64,000 nucleotides of DNA from JAOUJD01 sp963726405. GTDB lineage: Bacteria > Pseudomonadota > Gammaproteobacteria > Burkholderiales > Burkholderiaceae_F. The stretch lies in NCBI GenBank assembly GCA_963726405.1, contig CAVSCF010000001.1, forward strand, positions 1-64,000. Reading direction: 5' to 3'. The notes below the pieces were generated by a model. That model saw only the letters and a list, made by a program, of their open reading frames with translations. It was not told where the DNA came from and searched no databases. Shown here one piece after another: positions 41,025-48,424 of this stretch; position 1 is the first letter of the stretch; the number at the start of each line of letters is the position of its first letter. A program made the position numbers and the translations under genes.

Positions 41025-42032
41025 TTAATGCGTCCCCGACTCCGCTGACCTCTTCTTCGCCCCGAAGGGGTAAGCGCCCCCACTCTTGCCCTTCGCCGGA
41101 ATCATCAGGGACAGCACCATCGTGACGGCAAGCACCACCACGGTGAACCCGAGTGACCACACCACGGGAATCTTGTACACGTCCAGCAGGAGCATCTTGG
41201 TTCCGATGAACGCCAGCACGATCGCCAGGCCGTACGACAGGAGATGGAAGCGCTCGTGCATTCCGGCGAGCAGGAAGTACATCGCACGCAGGCCGAGGAT
41301 CGCGAAGACGTTGGAGGTCAGCACGATGAACGGGTCGGTGGTGATGGCGAAGATGGCCGGGATGGAGTCGACGGCGAAGATGATGTCGACGATGCCGATC
41401 AGCGCGATGACGATGAACAGCGGCGTGAAATGGCGCACGCCGTTGATCGTCGTGGTGAAGCGCTCGCCGTTGTAATCCGGCGCGATCTTCAGGTGGCTGC
41501 GCGCCCACTTGAGCGCGGGGTTGGATTCGAGGTCCGGCTCCTGCCCCGCCGCCCACCACATCTTCACGCCGGTGAAGACGAGGAAGGCGCCGAAGATGTA
41601 CAGGATCCAGTCGAACTGCTGGATGAGCCAGGCGCCGATCAGGATCATGCCGGCGCGCAGCACCAGGGCGCCGAGGATGCCGATCATCAGCACCCGCTTC
41701 TGGAACTCGGGCGGCACCGCGAAGTACGTGAACACCATCAGGAACACGAAGATGTTGTCCACGGCGAGCGCCTTCTCGACCAGGTAACCGGTCAGGAACT
41801 CGAGCGCCTTGGCGTTCGCGATCTCACGCGTGGAATTGGCGTCGAGGTACCACCAGAGCCAGCCGAGGAACACGAACGACACGCCGACCCAGATCAGCGA
41901 CCAGACGGCCGCCTCCTTGATCGACACGCGGTGCGCGCCCTGTTTGCTCATCGCGAAGAAGTCGACGAGCAGGGCGACGAGGACGAAGGCCGCGAACAGC
42001 GACCACATCAGGGGACTGCCGATGGAGTTCAT
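41025..42032 (-). CDS. alx: TerC/Alx family membrane protein (manganese-linked)
   Basis: This 335-residue, nine-helix protein of the TerC family has the conserved acidic helices LEFLTGYLVEKALAVDNIFV and ALIGIVDIIFAVDSIPAIFA (motif VDSIPA), DNIF and ALRAMYFLLAGMHERFHLL. In E. coli, Alx and MntP-type genes are controlled by manganese and high pH, and Alx is implicated in Mn2+ export. Here the gene has a ~195-base leader with a yybP-ykoY riboswitch, which strongly supports a manganese role. The start ATG at 42032 lies beside an inverted repeat that can hide its ribosome site. Confidence 0.92.
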   Translation of the reverse strand: MNSIGSPLMWSLFAAFVLVALLVDFFAMSKQGAHRVSIKEAAVWSLIWVGVSFVFLGWLWWYLDANSTREIANAKALEFLTGYLVEKALAVDNIFVFLMVFTYFAVPPEFQKRVLMIGILGALVLRAGMILIGAWLIQQFDWILYIFGAFLVFTGVKMWWAAGQEPDLESNPALKWARSHLKIAPDYNGERFTTTINGVRHFTPLFIVIALIGIVDIIFAVDSIPAIFAITTDPFIVLTSNVFAILGLRAMYFLLAGMHERFHLLSYGLAIVLAFIGTKMLLLDVYKIPVVWSLGFTVVVLAVTMVLSLMIPAKGKSGGAYPFGAKKRSAESGTH

Positions 42033-42035
42033 GAA

Positions 42036-42090
42036 AGCACTTTCAAAAGTGGTTCCCGCGCTGGCGCACCGCGGGTGGTGTGAAAGTGCT
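42036..42090 (-). promoter_or_regulatory. inverted repeat able to mask the alx ribosome-binding site
   Basis: TGAAAGTGCT lies just upstream of the alx ATG (complement of 42036-42045) and pairs perfectly with AGCACTTTCA (complement of 42081-42090). In the mRNA this 10-bp stem would close over the translation start region. Together with the riboswitch farther upstream it suggests control of translation initiation by manganese (inference). Confidence 0.55.
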
Positions 42091-42139
42091 GGAGTGGTCT
42101 GGCTAGACCAGGCTGAATTCCTGGCCCGCGATGCCGGGC

Positions 42140-42231
42140 GGCCAAACTACGCCAGATCCGCCGTATTGACGACATCGCAGTGAACGCGGGTCGGAACCTG
42201 CGCCGGGAAGCTACTCCCCATCCGAAGCGGG
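42140..42231 (-). ncRNA. yybP-ykoY manganese riboswitch in the alx leader
   Basis: On the minus strand the leader contains GGGGAGTAGC (complement of 42210-42219) followed about 45 bases later by ATGTCGTCAATACGGC (complement of 42160-42175). These are the two conserved Mn2+-binding segments of yybP-ykoY RNAs and sit in the usual order and distance. GCCCGC just 5' and GCGGGC further 3' could form the basal stem. It begins within a few bases of the predicted transcription start and precedes alx, the classic target gene. Confidence 0.82.
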
Positions 42232-42234
42232 CGC

Positions 42235-42263
42235 ATTTCAGCAGTCGCCGCGCCTGAAGTCAA
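42235..42263 (-). promoter_or_regulatory. sigma-70-like promoter of alx
   Basis: The minus strand carries TTGACT (complement of 42258-42263), a 17-base spacer, and TGAAAT (complement of 42235-42240). Predicted start is near 42228, immediately 5' of the riboswitch. Spacing is ideal; the -10 is moderately conserved. Confidence 0.6.
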
Positions 42264-42396
42264 CGCAAAGCGGCGGCCTGGCACTAGGGAGAAACCCCCT
42301 CAAGACGGCTCGCGACATGAGCAGGTGAGCCGAGCCGAGGGGCGAGCATCGAGCCGCGTTGCCGGCCTTCCGCTCCGTCCGTCCCGTCGTGACGTC

Positions 42397-42413
42397 CTTA
42401 ATCGTCGCCTAAC
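42397..42413 (+). promoter_or_regulatory. phased direct repeats upstream of the response regulator
   Basis: CTTAAT (42397-42402) and CCTAAC (42408-42413) are spaced 11 bases start to start, one helical turn. The same hexamer type occurs three times, also at 11-base period, before the HtrA gene at 44520. This is the layout of OmpR/PmrA/QseB-type binding sites, so autoregulation of the two-component system is likely. Confidence 0.55.
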
Positions 42414-42450
42414 CAGCCGGCGGCATACTGCGCGCTTCAGTCTCCACCCA

Positions 42451-43131
42451 ATGTCTCAAATGCGGCTGTTGCTCGTCGAAGACGACCACATGATCGGCGA
42501 AAGCCTGCGCAAGGCGCTGCGCCAGTCCGGCTTCGCGGTGGACTGGGTGCGCGACGGCCGCGCGGCCGAGGGCAGCATCGCGTCCGAGCGATTCGACCTT
42601 GTCCTGCTGGACCTCGGTCTTCCGCAGCGCGACGGCATGGAGGTCCTGGCAGCGATGCGCGCGCGCGGCGACCGCACGCCGGTGATCGTCGTCACGGCGC
42701 GCGACGCTCTCGCAAACCGCGTGCGCGGACTCGACGCCGGCGCCGACGACTACATCGTCAAGCCGTTCGAGCTCGACGAACTGCTCGCGCGCATCCGCGC
42801 TGTCGTGCGCCGCGAGGCGGGCCGCGCCGCGCCCGCGCTCGAAGTCGGCGACGTCACTCTTGATCCCGCCACGCGTCAGGTGGCGCAGCGCGGCGCGCCG
42901 GTGGCGCTGTCGGCACGCGAGTACGCGGTGCTCGAAGCCCTGATGCTGCGCCCGGGCGCCATCCTCTCGCGGGCGCAGCTGGAGGACCGCCTGTACGGCT
43001 GGGGCGAGGAGCTCGAGAGCAACGCGATCTCGGTCTACGTTCATCAGCTTCGCCGCAAGCTCGGCGACGGATTCATTCATACGGTGCGCGGCGTCGGCTA
43101 CTACGTCGACGCGCCGAGGGCGGGCGCATGA
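42451..43131 (+). CDS. OmpR-family response regulator (QseB/PmrA-like)
   Basis: This 226-residue regulator has a receiver domain (residues 4-118): acidic VEDDH, phospho-acceptor Asp in LVLLDLGLPQRDG, Thr in VIVVTARDA, Lys in DDYIVKPFE. A winged-helix DNA-binding domain follows (130-222, LSAREYAVLEALMLRPGAIL then YVHQLRRKLG and TVRGVGYYV). Start ATG 42451 (MSQMRLLLVEDDH) is used; ATG 42460 is an alternative. The sensor kinase gene follows 52 bases later and an HtrA protease gene after it. Phased CTAA-type repeats before this gene and htrA are its probable sites. Confidence 0.93.
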   Translation: MSQMRLLLVEDDHMIGESLRKALRQSGFAVDWVRDGRAAEGSIASERFDLVLLDLGLPQRDGMEVLAAMRARGDRTPVIVVTARDALANRVRGLDAGADDYIVKPFELDELLARIRAVVRREAGRAAPALEVGDVTLDPATRQVAQRGAPVALSAREYAVLEALMLRPGAILSRAQLEDRLYGWGEELESNAISVYVHQLRRKLGDGFIHTVRGVGYYVDAPRAGA

Positions 43132-43183
43132 GTGTGCACGGTCAATCGGGAGCGTTCATCGCGCGAGGCGCGAGGGGCGACCT

Positions 43184-44524
43184 GTGAACTCGCTGCGCGG
43201 CCGGCTCCTGCTGTTCCTTTTCAGCCTCGCTGGAATCGCCGCACTGGCGATCGCATTCGTCAGCTACCGCAGCGTGCTGCAGGACACCGACGAGATCTTC
43301 GATTATCAGCTTCAGCAGATGGCGCTGTCGCTGCGCGACCAGGGCGCGGTTCCGGACGATCATCGCGCCGCGCTCGCGGACCCCAGCCTCGACTACGTGG
43401 TCCAGGTCTGGACCAGCGACGGCAGCGTGACCTACTCGTCGCACCCGAACCGCCGCCTGCCACCCGCTGTCGCGATCGGGTTCGCGAACGCCGAAATCGA
43501 AGGCCGGTCCTGGCGCATCTACAGCACCATGGCGCGCGATCGCGTGATCCGCGTGGCCCAGCCCCTCGCCGTGCGCGAGTCACTGGCGGCGGCGACGGCG
43601 CGCCGCAGCGTGGTGCCGGTGCTGGTGGCGGCGCCGATCGTCGCGCTCGCAATGTGGTGGCTGGTCGGCCTGTCGCTGGCGCCGCTTGGAAGCCTCGTCG
43701 CCTCGGTCAAGTCGCGCGAGGCCGACTCCCTGAACAAGCTCGATGCCGCGGGCTTGCCCTCGGAGATCACGCCGCTCGTCGACGCGCTGAATGGCCTGCT
43801 CGCCCGCCTCGGCGCCGCGCTCCATGCACAGCGGGCGTTCGTCGCCGACGCCGCGCACGAACTGCGGTCGCCTCTCACGGCGCTGAAGCTGCAACTCGAC
43901 CTCGTGCGCCTCGCGGCGGACGACAGCGAACGCGATGACGCGCTACGCGAACTCGCCTCCGGCATGGACCGCGTGCACCACCTTCTCGAACAGTTGCTGG
44001 CGCTCGCCCGCGCCGAGCCGGGCGGCGCGGAGACGAAGTTCCGAGAGGGTGATCTCGCCGAGGTGGCGCGTCAGGCGGCGGCCGACACCGTTCCGCTCGC
44101 GTCATCGCGCGGCGTCGAACTGGAACTCGAAGCGCCGCAGCCGGTGGGGATACAGGGCGACCTCGGCGCGCTGCGCATCCTTGCGCGCAACCTGATCGAC
44201 AATGCCGTGCGCTATGCGGGCGCGTCCGGCCGCGTACGTGCCGAAGTTCTCGCAGACGCTGGCCGGGCCGTGCTGCGCGTCGACGACTCCGGGCCGGGCA
44301 TCCCGCCCGATGAACGTGGGCGCGTGTTCGACCGCTTCTACCGCCGTGACGGCGGCGACACGAGCGGCAGCGGCCTCGGCCTCGCGATCGTGCGCGCGAT
44401 CGCCGACCGCCACGGCGCTCGAATCGATCTGGGCGAGGCGCCGCTCGGCGGACTGCGGGTCGACGTGCGCCTTCCCCTGGCCCCGTCGGTCGGCGGACCG
44501 GTTGCTCCGCCGACAGCGGCCTAA
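43184..44524 (+). CDS. sensor histidine kinase (QseC-like)
   Basis: This 446-residue membrane kinase partners the preceding regulator. It has an N-terminal helix (about residues 6-28), a periplasmic 2CSK-like sensor domain (about 30-150), a second helix (VVPVLVAAPIVALAMWWLVG) and a HAMP-like linker. The H box is AFVADAAHELRSPLTALKLQ (phospho-His). N box: LIDNAVRYAG. ATP lid: DDSGPGIPPDERGRVFDRFY and GSGLGLAIVRAIADRHG. The GTG start at 43184 has a GAGGGG ribosome site. The stop codon TAA (44522-44524) lies inside the first of three phased repeats controlling the next gene. The signal is unknown; QseC relatives respond to metals, envelope stress or catechols. Confidence 0.92.
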   Translation: MNSLRGRLLLFLFSLAGIAALAIAFVSYRSVLQDTDEIFDYQLQQMALSLRDQGAVPDDHRAALADPSLDYVVQVWTSDGSVTYSSHPNRRLPPAVAIGFANAEIEGRSWRIYSTMARDRVIRVAQPLAVRESLAAATARRSVVPVLVAAPIVALAMWWLVGLSLAPLGSLVASVKSREADSLNKLDAAGLPSEITPLVDALNGLLARLGAALHAQRAFVADAAHELRSPLTALKLQLDLVRLAADDSERDDALRELASGMDRVHHLLEQLLALARAEPGGAETKFREGDLAEVARQAAADTVPLASSRGVELELEAPQPVGIQGDLGALRILARNLIDNAVRYAGASGRVRAEVLADAGRAVLRVDDSGPGIPPDERGRVFDRFYRRDGGDTSGSGLGLAIVRAIADRHGARIDLGEAPLGGLRVDVRLPLAPSVGGPVAPPTAA

Positions 44525-44547
44525 CGCTCGCCTAATTCGGCGCTAAT
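44520..44547 (+). promoter_or_regulatory. three 11-bp phased CTAA repeats before htrA
   Basis: CCTAAC (44520-44525), CCTAAT (44531-44536) and GCTAAT (44542-44547) repeat exactly every 11 bases, overlapping the kinase stop codon. A possible -10, TAGAGT (44567-44572), follows 19 bases after the last repeat, so a bound regulator would occupy the -35 region as OmpR-class activators do. The similar pair before the response regulator gene supports a shared regulator. Confidence 0.6.
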
Positions 44548-44623
44548 CGAGCCATCACGGCCGACTCCTAGAGTGCATTTCGCGCGAGATGGCTCGCGCG
44601 ACAAGAATGCACAAGGAGTCGCA

Positions 44624-46105
44624 ATGAAGATGAAACCAGTGGCCGCCGCCCTCGTTGCGGCGGGTGTTGTGATCGCTGCCAGCGGCGCGGGCGCCTGGGG
44701 CGTCGGAGAGATGCTGCAACGGATGCCCGCCACGACGGCCGCGTCGGTGCCCACTGCCCCGGCCGGTTCCACCACTCCCACGGCCATCCCGACCGCGGCT
44801 TCGCCGAGCGCCGGCGGCATCGCGGGGACGGGCTACCGCGCGACCGTGCAAGCCTACGGCCCCGCGGTCGTCGGCATCACCGTGGCCGGCACGCGCAAGG
44901 CCGACGCCGAGGACGAGCCGGACGATGTCCCGCAGTTCTTCCGCGGCATGCCGGGCACGCCGTTCGGTGGCCCGCGCGGCGACGCGCCCTTTCGCGGTCA
45001 GGGCTCGGGTTTCGTCATCAGTGCCGACGGACTGATCCTCACCAACGCGCACGTCGTGCGCGGTGCGAGCGAGGTCACGGTCAAGCTCTCCGACCGCCGC
45101 GAGTTCCTCGCGAAGGTACTGGGCGCCGACAGCGCAACCGATGTCGCCGTGCTGAAGGTCGACGCGCAGAACCTGCCGACGGTCGCGCTCGGCGACCCGA
45201 AGCAGGTGCAGGTGGGCGATCCGGTGCTTGCGATCGGTTCTCCCTTCGGGTTCGAGCAGACGGCCACGCAGGGCATCGTGAGTGCCAAGGGCCGCTCGCT
45301 GCCGGGCGATTCGTACGTCCCGTTCATCCAGACGGACGCCGCCGTCAACCCGGGCAACTCCGGCGGCCCGCTGTTCGACGCGAACGGTCGCGTGATCGGC
45401 ATCAACTCGCAGATCTACTCGCGCAGCGGCGGCTTCCAGGGCCTCGCCTTCGCGATCCCGATCGACGTCGCGCTGAACGTGAAGGACCAGATCGTTGCGA
45501 AAGGCAGGGTCGAGCACGCCCGTCTGGGCGTCACGCTGCAGGACCTGAACCAGGGCCTTGCCGAAACGTTCGGCCTGACGACCCCGGACGGCGCCATCGT
45601 TTCCAGCGTCGCGAACGGCACGGCGGCCGCGAAAGCCGACCTGAAACCCGGCGACGTCATCACGAAGATCGACGGCGAGACCGTCCGCGCAAGCGGCGAC
45701 GTGTCGAGTCGCGTCGGCATGGCCAGGCCCGGCCAGAAGATCAAGCTGACCGTGTGGCGCGACAAGGCGAACGTCGATCTCGACGTCACTCTCGGCGCGG
45801 CGGAAGGCAGGATGCGCCAGGCGGCCAGCGAGGCGCCGAAAGGCCGCCTGGGGCTGGCGGTCCGGCCGTTGTCGGAAGGCGAGAAGCGCCAGCTTGGCAC
45901 CGAACATGGCCTGGTCGTCGAGGACGCGGCCGGACCTGCCGCGCGCGCCGGAATCCAGCCGGGCGACGTGGTGCTGTCGATGAACGGCAAGCCGGTCGAC
46001 AGTGCCGAGCAGATGCGCTCCACGCTCGAGCAGAAGCCCGCGCGCGTGGCGCTGCTCATCCAGCGCGACAGCCAGCGCATCTTCGTTCCGATCAACCTGG
46101 GCTGA
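44624..46105 (+). CDS. Do/DegQ-type periplasmic serine endoprotease (HtrA family)
   Basis: This 493-residue envelope protease/chaperone starts at ATG 44624 behind AAGGAG, with a hydrophobic signal/anchor (VAAALVAAGVVIAASGAGAW, residues 5-24). The protease domain has the triad His in LILTNAHVVRG, Asp in SATDVAVLKV and Ser in NPGNSGGPLFDANGRVIG. Two PDZ domains follow (about 290-385 and 395-490; ARLGVTLQDLNQGLAETFGL and GRLGLAVRPLSEGEKRQLG). The FRGMPG-x-PFGGPRG loop before the triad is the LA loop. Three phased repeats upstream suggest control by the adjacent two-component system. A strong terminator follows. Confidence 0.95.
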   Translation: MKMKPVAAALVAAGVVIAASGAGAWGVGEMLQRMPATTAASVPTAPAGSTTPTAIPTAASPSAGGIAGTGYRATVQAYGPAVVGITVAGTRKADAEDEPDDVPQFFRGMPGTPFGGPRGDAPFRGQGSGFVISADGLILTNAHVVRGASEVTVKLSDRREFLAKVLGADSATDVAVLKVDAQNLPTVALGDPKQVQVGDPVLAIGSPFGFEQTATQGIVSAKGRSLPGDSYVPFIQTDAAVNPGNSGGPLFDANGRVIGINSQIYSRSGGFQGLAFAIPIDVALNVKDQIVAKGRVEHARLGVTLQDLNQGLAETFGLTTPDGAIVSSVANGTAAAKADLKPGDVITKIDGETVRASGDVSSRVGMARPGQKIKLTVWRDKANVDLDVTLGAAEGRMRQAASEAPKGRLGLAVRPLSEGEKRQLGTEHGLVVEDAAGPAARAGIQPGDVVLSMNGKPVDSAEQMRSTLEQKPARVALLIQRDSQRIFVPINLG

Positions 46106-46121
46106 ACCCAGGCAACAAAGC

Positions 46122-46155
46122 AACGCCGCCGGGCCTTGCGCCCGGCGGCGTTTTT
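46122..46155 (+). terminator. Rho-independent terminator after htrA
   Basis: A 13-bp stem (AACGCCGCCGGGC with its complement at 46140-46152), a five-base loop and a T5 run ending at 46155. It lies 17 bases after the htrA stop. The stem is perfect, so confidence is high. Confidence 0.92.
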
Positions 46156-46257
46156 CGTTGCACGCGCCGGGCGCCCGGGCGGGGCCAGCGCAGTCATCTC
46201 GCTTTCGGCCGGCGGTGCGCGAGAATCGCGCCTTGCCGGACCATCCAGGAGGAGGGC

Positions 46258-46995
46258 ATGCCCGAGATCCCGATCGCCGAACGCGTCGCCCTCCTGACCG
46301 GGTCGGAGGGCTGGTTCGGGCGGGCGCCGAAGGAGTTCCAGAGGGCCGTCCTCGCGCGCTGCGAGTGGATCGTCTGCAGCGCCGGCCAGCCCGTGTACCA
46401 GACGGCCGACGAGCGCGCCGACCTCGTCGCCGTCGTCGACGGCACGGTCGAGGTCTACTCGCGGTTCGGCGTCGGTGACAACCCGCTGCTGCACCTCGCC
46501 CACGAGGGCTTGTGGGCGGGCTACGGTTCGGTGATCACGGGCGAATCTCCGCGAGCGACCCTCATCGCGCGTGTGGACACCCTGCTCGCGCGCGTGCCTC
46601 GACGCGCGATGCAGGAAGTGCTCGCGGCGCGTCCGGAGTGGTGGCGCGTGCTCTCCACCGCGGCGATGGAGTACGGTGACATCACGATCGCCGCCTTCGC
46701 CGACCTGCTGATTCCCGACAACGAGCGGCGTTGCGCCTGCACGGTGCTGCGCATCACCGGACTGCGACCGCCGCGCCGTGCGCGGCCCGATCGGCGCGAC
46801 GTGGCCGTCACCCAGAGCGAACTGGCCGCGATGGTCAACCTCTCGCGCACGACGCTGGTGGAGATCCTTCATCGGTTCGAACGCCGCGGCCTGATCGAGC
46901 AGGGCTACCGGATGCTGCGCGTCGTTGATCCGGTGGCGCTCGCGGCCCTCGCGCAGGGCCACGCCCCGCGCGGTCGCGGCGGAGCGCGGCGCTAA
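46258..46995 (+). CDS. Crp/Fnr family transcription regulator
   Basis: This 245-residue regulator has a cyclic-nucleotide-like beta roll (about residues 20-125) and a C-terminal winged helix (about 165-225) with VTQSELAAMVNLSRTTLVEI and HRFERRGLIEQGYRMLRVVD. It lacks the FNR cysteine cluster; a CAC (ERRCACTV) sits before the DNA-binding domain. The effector is unknown and the cAMP-binding R-T/S pair is not evident. It starts at ATG 46258 with AGGAGGAG upstream. It is isolated between a terminator and a small membrane gene. The C-terminus is Arg/Gly-rich. Confidence 0.83.
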   Translation: MPEIPIAERVALLTGSEGWFGRAPKEFQRAVLARCEWIVCSAGQPVYQTADERADLVAVVDGTVEVYSRFGVGDNPLLHLAHEGLWAGYGSVITGESPRATLIARVDTLLARVPRRAMQEVLAARPEWWRVLSTAAMEYGDITIAAFADLLIPDNERRCACTVLRITGLRPPRRARPDRRDVAVTQSELAAMVNLSRTTLVEILHRFERRGLIEQGYRMLRVVDPVALAALAQGHAPRGRGGARR

Positions 46996-47212
46996 GTCGA
47001 CCCGATCGCTTACGGCTTGATGGTTTGCTGCTGCCACTAATTAGTCAAATCCGAACAATCGGCAGGCCAGCCCGCCCATACACTCGCGCCCGCGGGCGCC
47101 GCAATCGCGGCTGCCGAATCCTCGTCATCAAAAGCCTCCGGAGACGGAGCTAGCGACCCGTGAATCGACTCAACAACTACGGCTCGGTCATCGCACCGGG
47201 CGAGGAAAGACC

Positions 47213-47590
47213 ATGAGCAATTTCTGGGATCTGGTGACGCTTCTTGTTTCGACCTTCCTGTTCGTCGCCTATCTCTTCATCCTGTTCCAGATCGTTACGG
47301 ATCTCTTCCGCGACGGCGAAATGGGAGGAGGCGCGAAGGCGTTGTGGATCGTGGGCCTGGTGTTCCTGCCCATGCTGACCGCGATCGTCTACATCATTGC
47401 GCGCGGCAAGGGGATGGCCGCACGCCAGCAGGCAACGCTCAACCGGATGAAGAACGAATCGGAGTCGTACATCCGCCAGGTGGCGGGCCGCTCGCCGGCC
47501 GCCGACATCGCCGAGGCGAAGTCGCTGCTCGAAGCCGGCACGATCACGCAGGCCGAATTCGAGCGCCTGAAGGCGAAAGCCCTGGGGTGA
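47213..47590 (+). CDS. PLDc_N-SHOCT small membrane protein
   Basis: This 125-residue protein has two helices (about residues 6-28 and 42-62) with the phospholipase D-like nuclease N-terminal pattern ALWIVGLVFLPMLTAIVYII, a helical linker (ARQQATLNRMKNESESYIRQ) and a C-terminal SHOCT motif (AEAKSLLEAGTITQAEFERL). Such proteins are common and uncharacterised; SHOCT is thought to aid oligomerisation. It starts behind GAGGAAAG. It lies 30 bases before the ceramidase-like gene and may share its transcript. Confidence 0.83.
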   Translation: MSNFWDLVTLLVSTFLFVAYLFILFQIVTDLFRDGEMGGGAKALWIVGLVFLPMLTAIVYIIARGKGMAARQQATLNRMKNESESYIRQVAGRSPAADIAEAKSLLEAGTITQAEFERLKAKALG

Positions 47591-47620
47591 TTTCGTTGGC
47601 ACCGGTCGGGTCGATGCGCG

Positions 47621-48424
47621 ATGGCTGATGTGCTTTCAGTAAGCGCCGCTCGGCCCTGGCAAACCGTCGTGTTCGTGGTTTTCACGCTGGCATGCGTGGC
47701 CGCCGCTTTTCTGCTGCCCGCGATGCCGCAGCCAACGGACTACCACGCCTTCGTGGACGATCGCGCGTTCTGGGGCATCCCGCACTTCAAGAACGTGGTG
47801 TCGAACCTGGCCTTCGTGCTCGCGGGAGCGGCAGGGTTCGCGGTGATGGCGCGGGCGCCAGCGGCATTCATTGGTCCCGCAGAGCGCTGGCCGTATTACG
47901 TCTTCTTCGCCGGCCTTGTCCTGACCGGTATCGGCTCTGGCTACTATCACCTGGACCCGAACAACGAGACGCTGTTCTGGGACCGTCTGCCAATGACGAT
48001 CGCCTTCGCCGGCCTCGTCGCCGGCCAGATCGCCGAGCGCATGTCGCCGCGCGTCGGCGTTGCGCTGCTCACCCCGATGCTCGCGATCGGCGCCGCGAGC
48101 GTGATCTACTGGCGGGCGACCGAGCGCGCCGGCGTCGGCAATGTGCTCCCGTACGCGATCCTGCAGGCGTACACGATGGCCGCGGTGCTGCTGCTCGCGT
48201 TCACGCATCCGTCGCGCTACACGCGCGGCAGCGATATCTACTGGGTGTTCGCGGCCTACCTCGCCGCGAAGGTCACGGAGACCTTCGATGCAGAGATCTG
48301 GGAATGGACCGCCGGGCTCATCAGCGGACACACGCTGAAGCACCTGTTCGCCGCGGTCAGCGGCGTCATCGTCTGCATGACGTTGCTGCGGCGCCGGCCG
48401 CGCGCGGATCTCGCGCCTGCTTGA
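47621..48424 (+). CDS. ceramidase-superfamily (CREST-like) membrane protein
   Basis: This 267-residue, seven-helix protein has metal-site motifs like those of alkaline ceramidases and other CREST hydrolases: FKNVVSNLAFVLAGAAGFAV, the GSGYYHLDPNNETLFWDRLP block (Ser, His, Asp) and ISGHTLKHLFAAVSG (paired His). Bacterial members are mostly uncharacterised; amidase activity on lipids is inferred from the fold only. Its 3' end overlaps the tail of the convergent hydrolase gene by about 170 bases if that gene is read to its first stop. Confidence 0.77.
   Translation: MADVLSVSAARPWQTVVFVVFTLACVAAAFLLPAMPQPTDYHAFVDDRAFWGIPHFKNVVSNLAFVLAGAAGFAVMARAPAAFIGPAERWPYYVFFAGLVLTGIGSGYYHLDPNNETLFWDRLPMTIAFAGLVAGQIAERMSPRVGVALLTPMLAIGAASVIYWRATERAGVGNVLPYAILQAYTMAAVLLLAFTHPSRYTRGSDIYWVFAAYLAAKVTETFDAEIWEWTAGLISGHTLKHLFAAVSGVIVCMTLLRRRPRADLAPA

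Noticed and set aside
44573..44623. Earlier start of the HtrA protease giving a 510-residue protein
   Set aside because: It adds Arg/Asp-rich residues before the signal sequence, while ATG 44624 has a good AAGGAG site and begins the signal directly.
47036..47045. Perfect palindrome ACTAATTAGT before the PLDc_N-SHOCT gene as an operator
   Set aside because: Ten bases is short enough to occur by chance, and there is no second copy or nearby promoter to support it.
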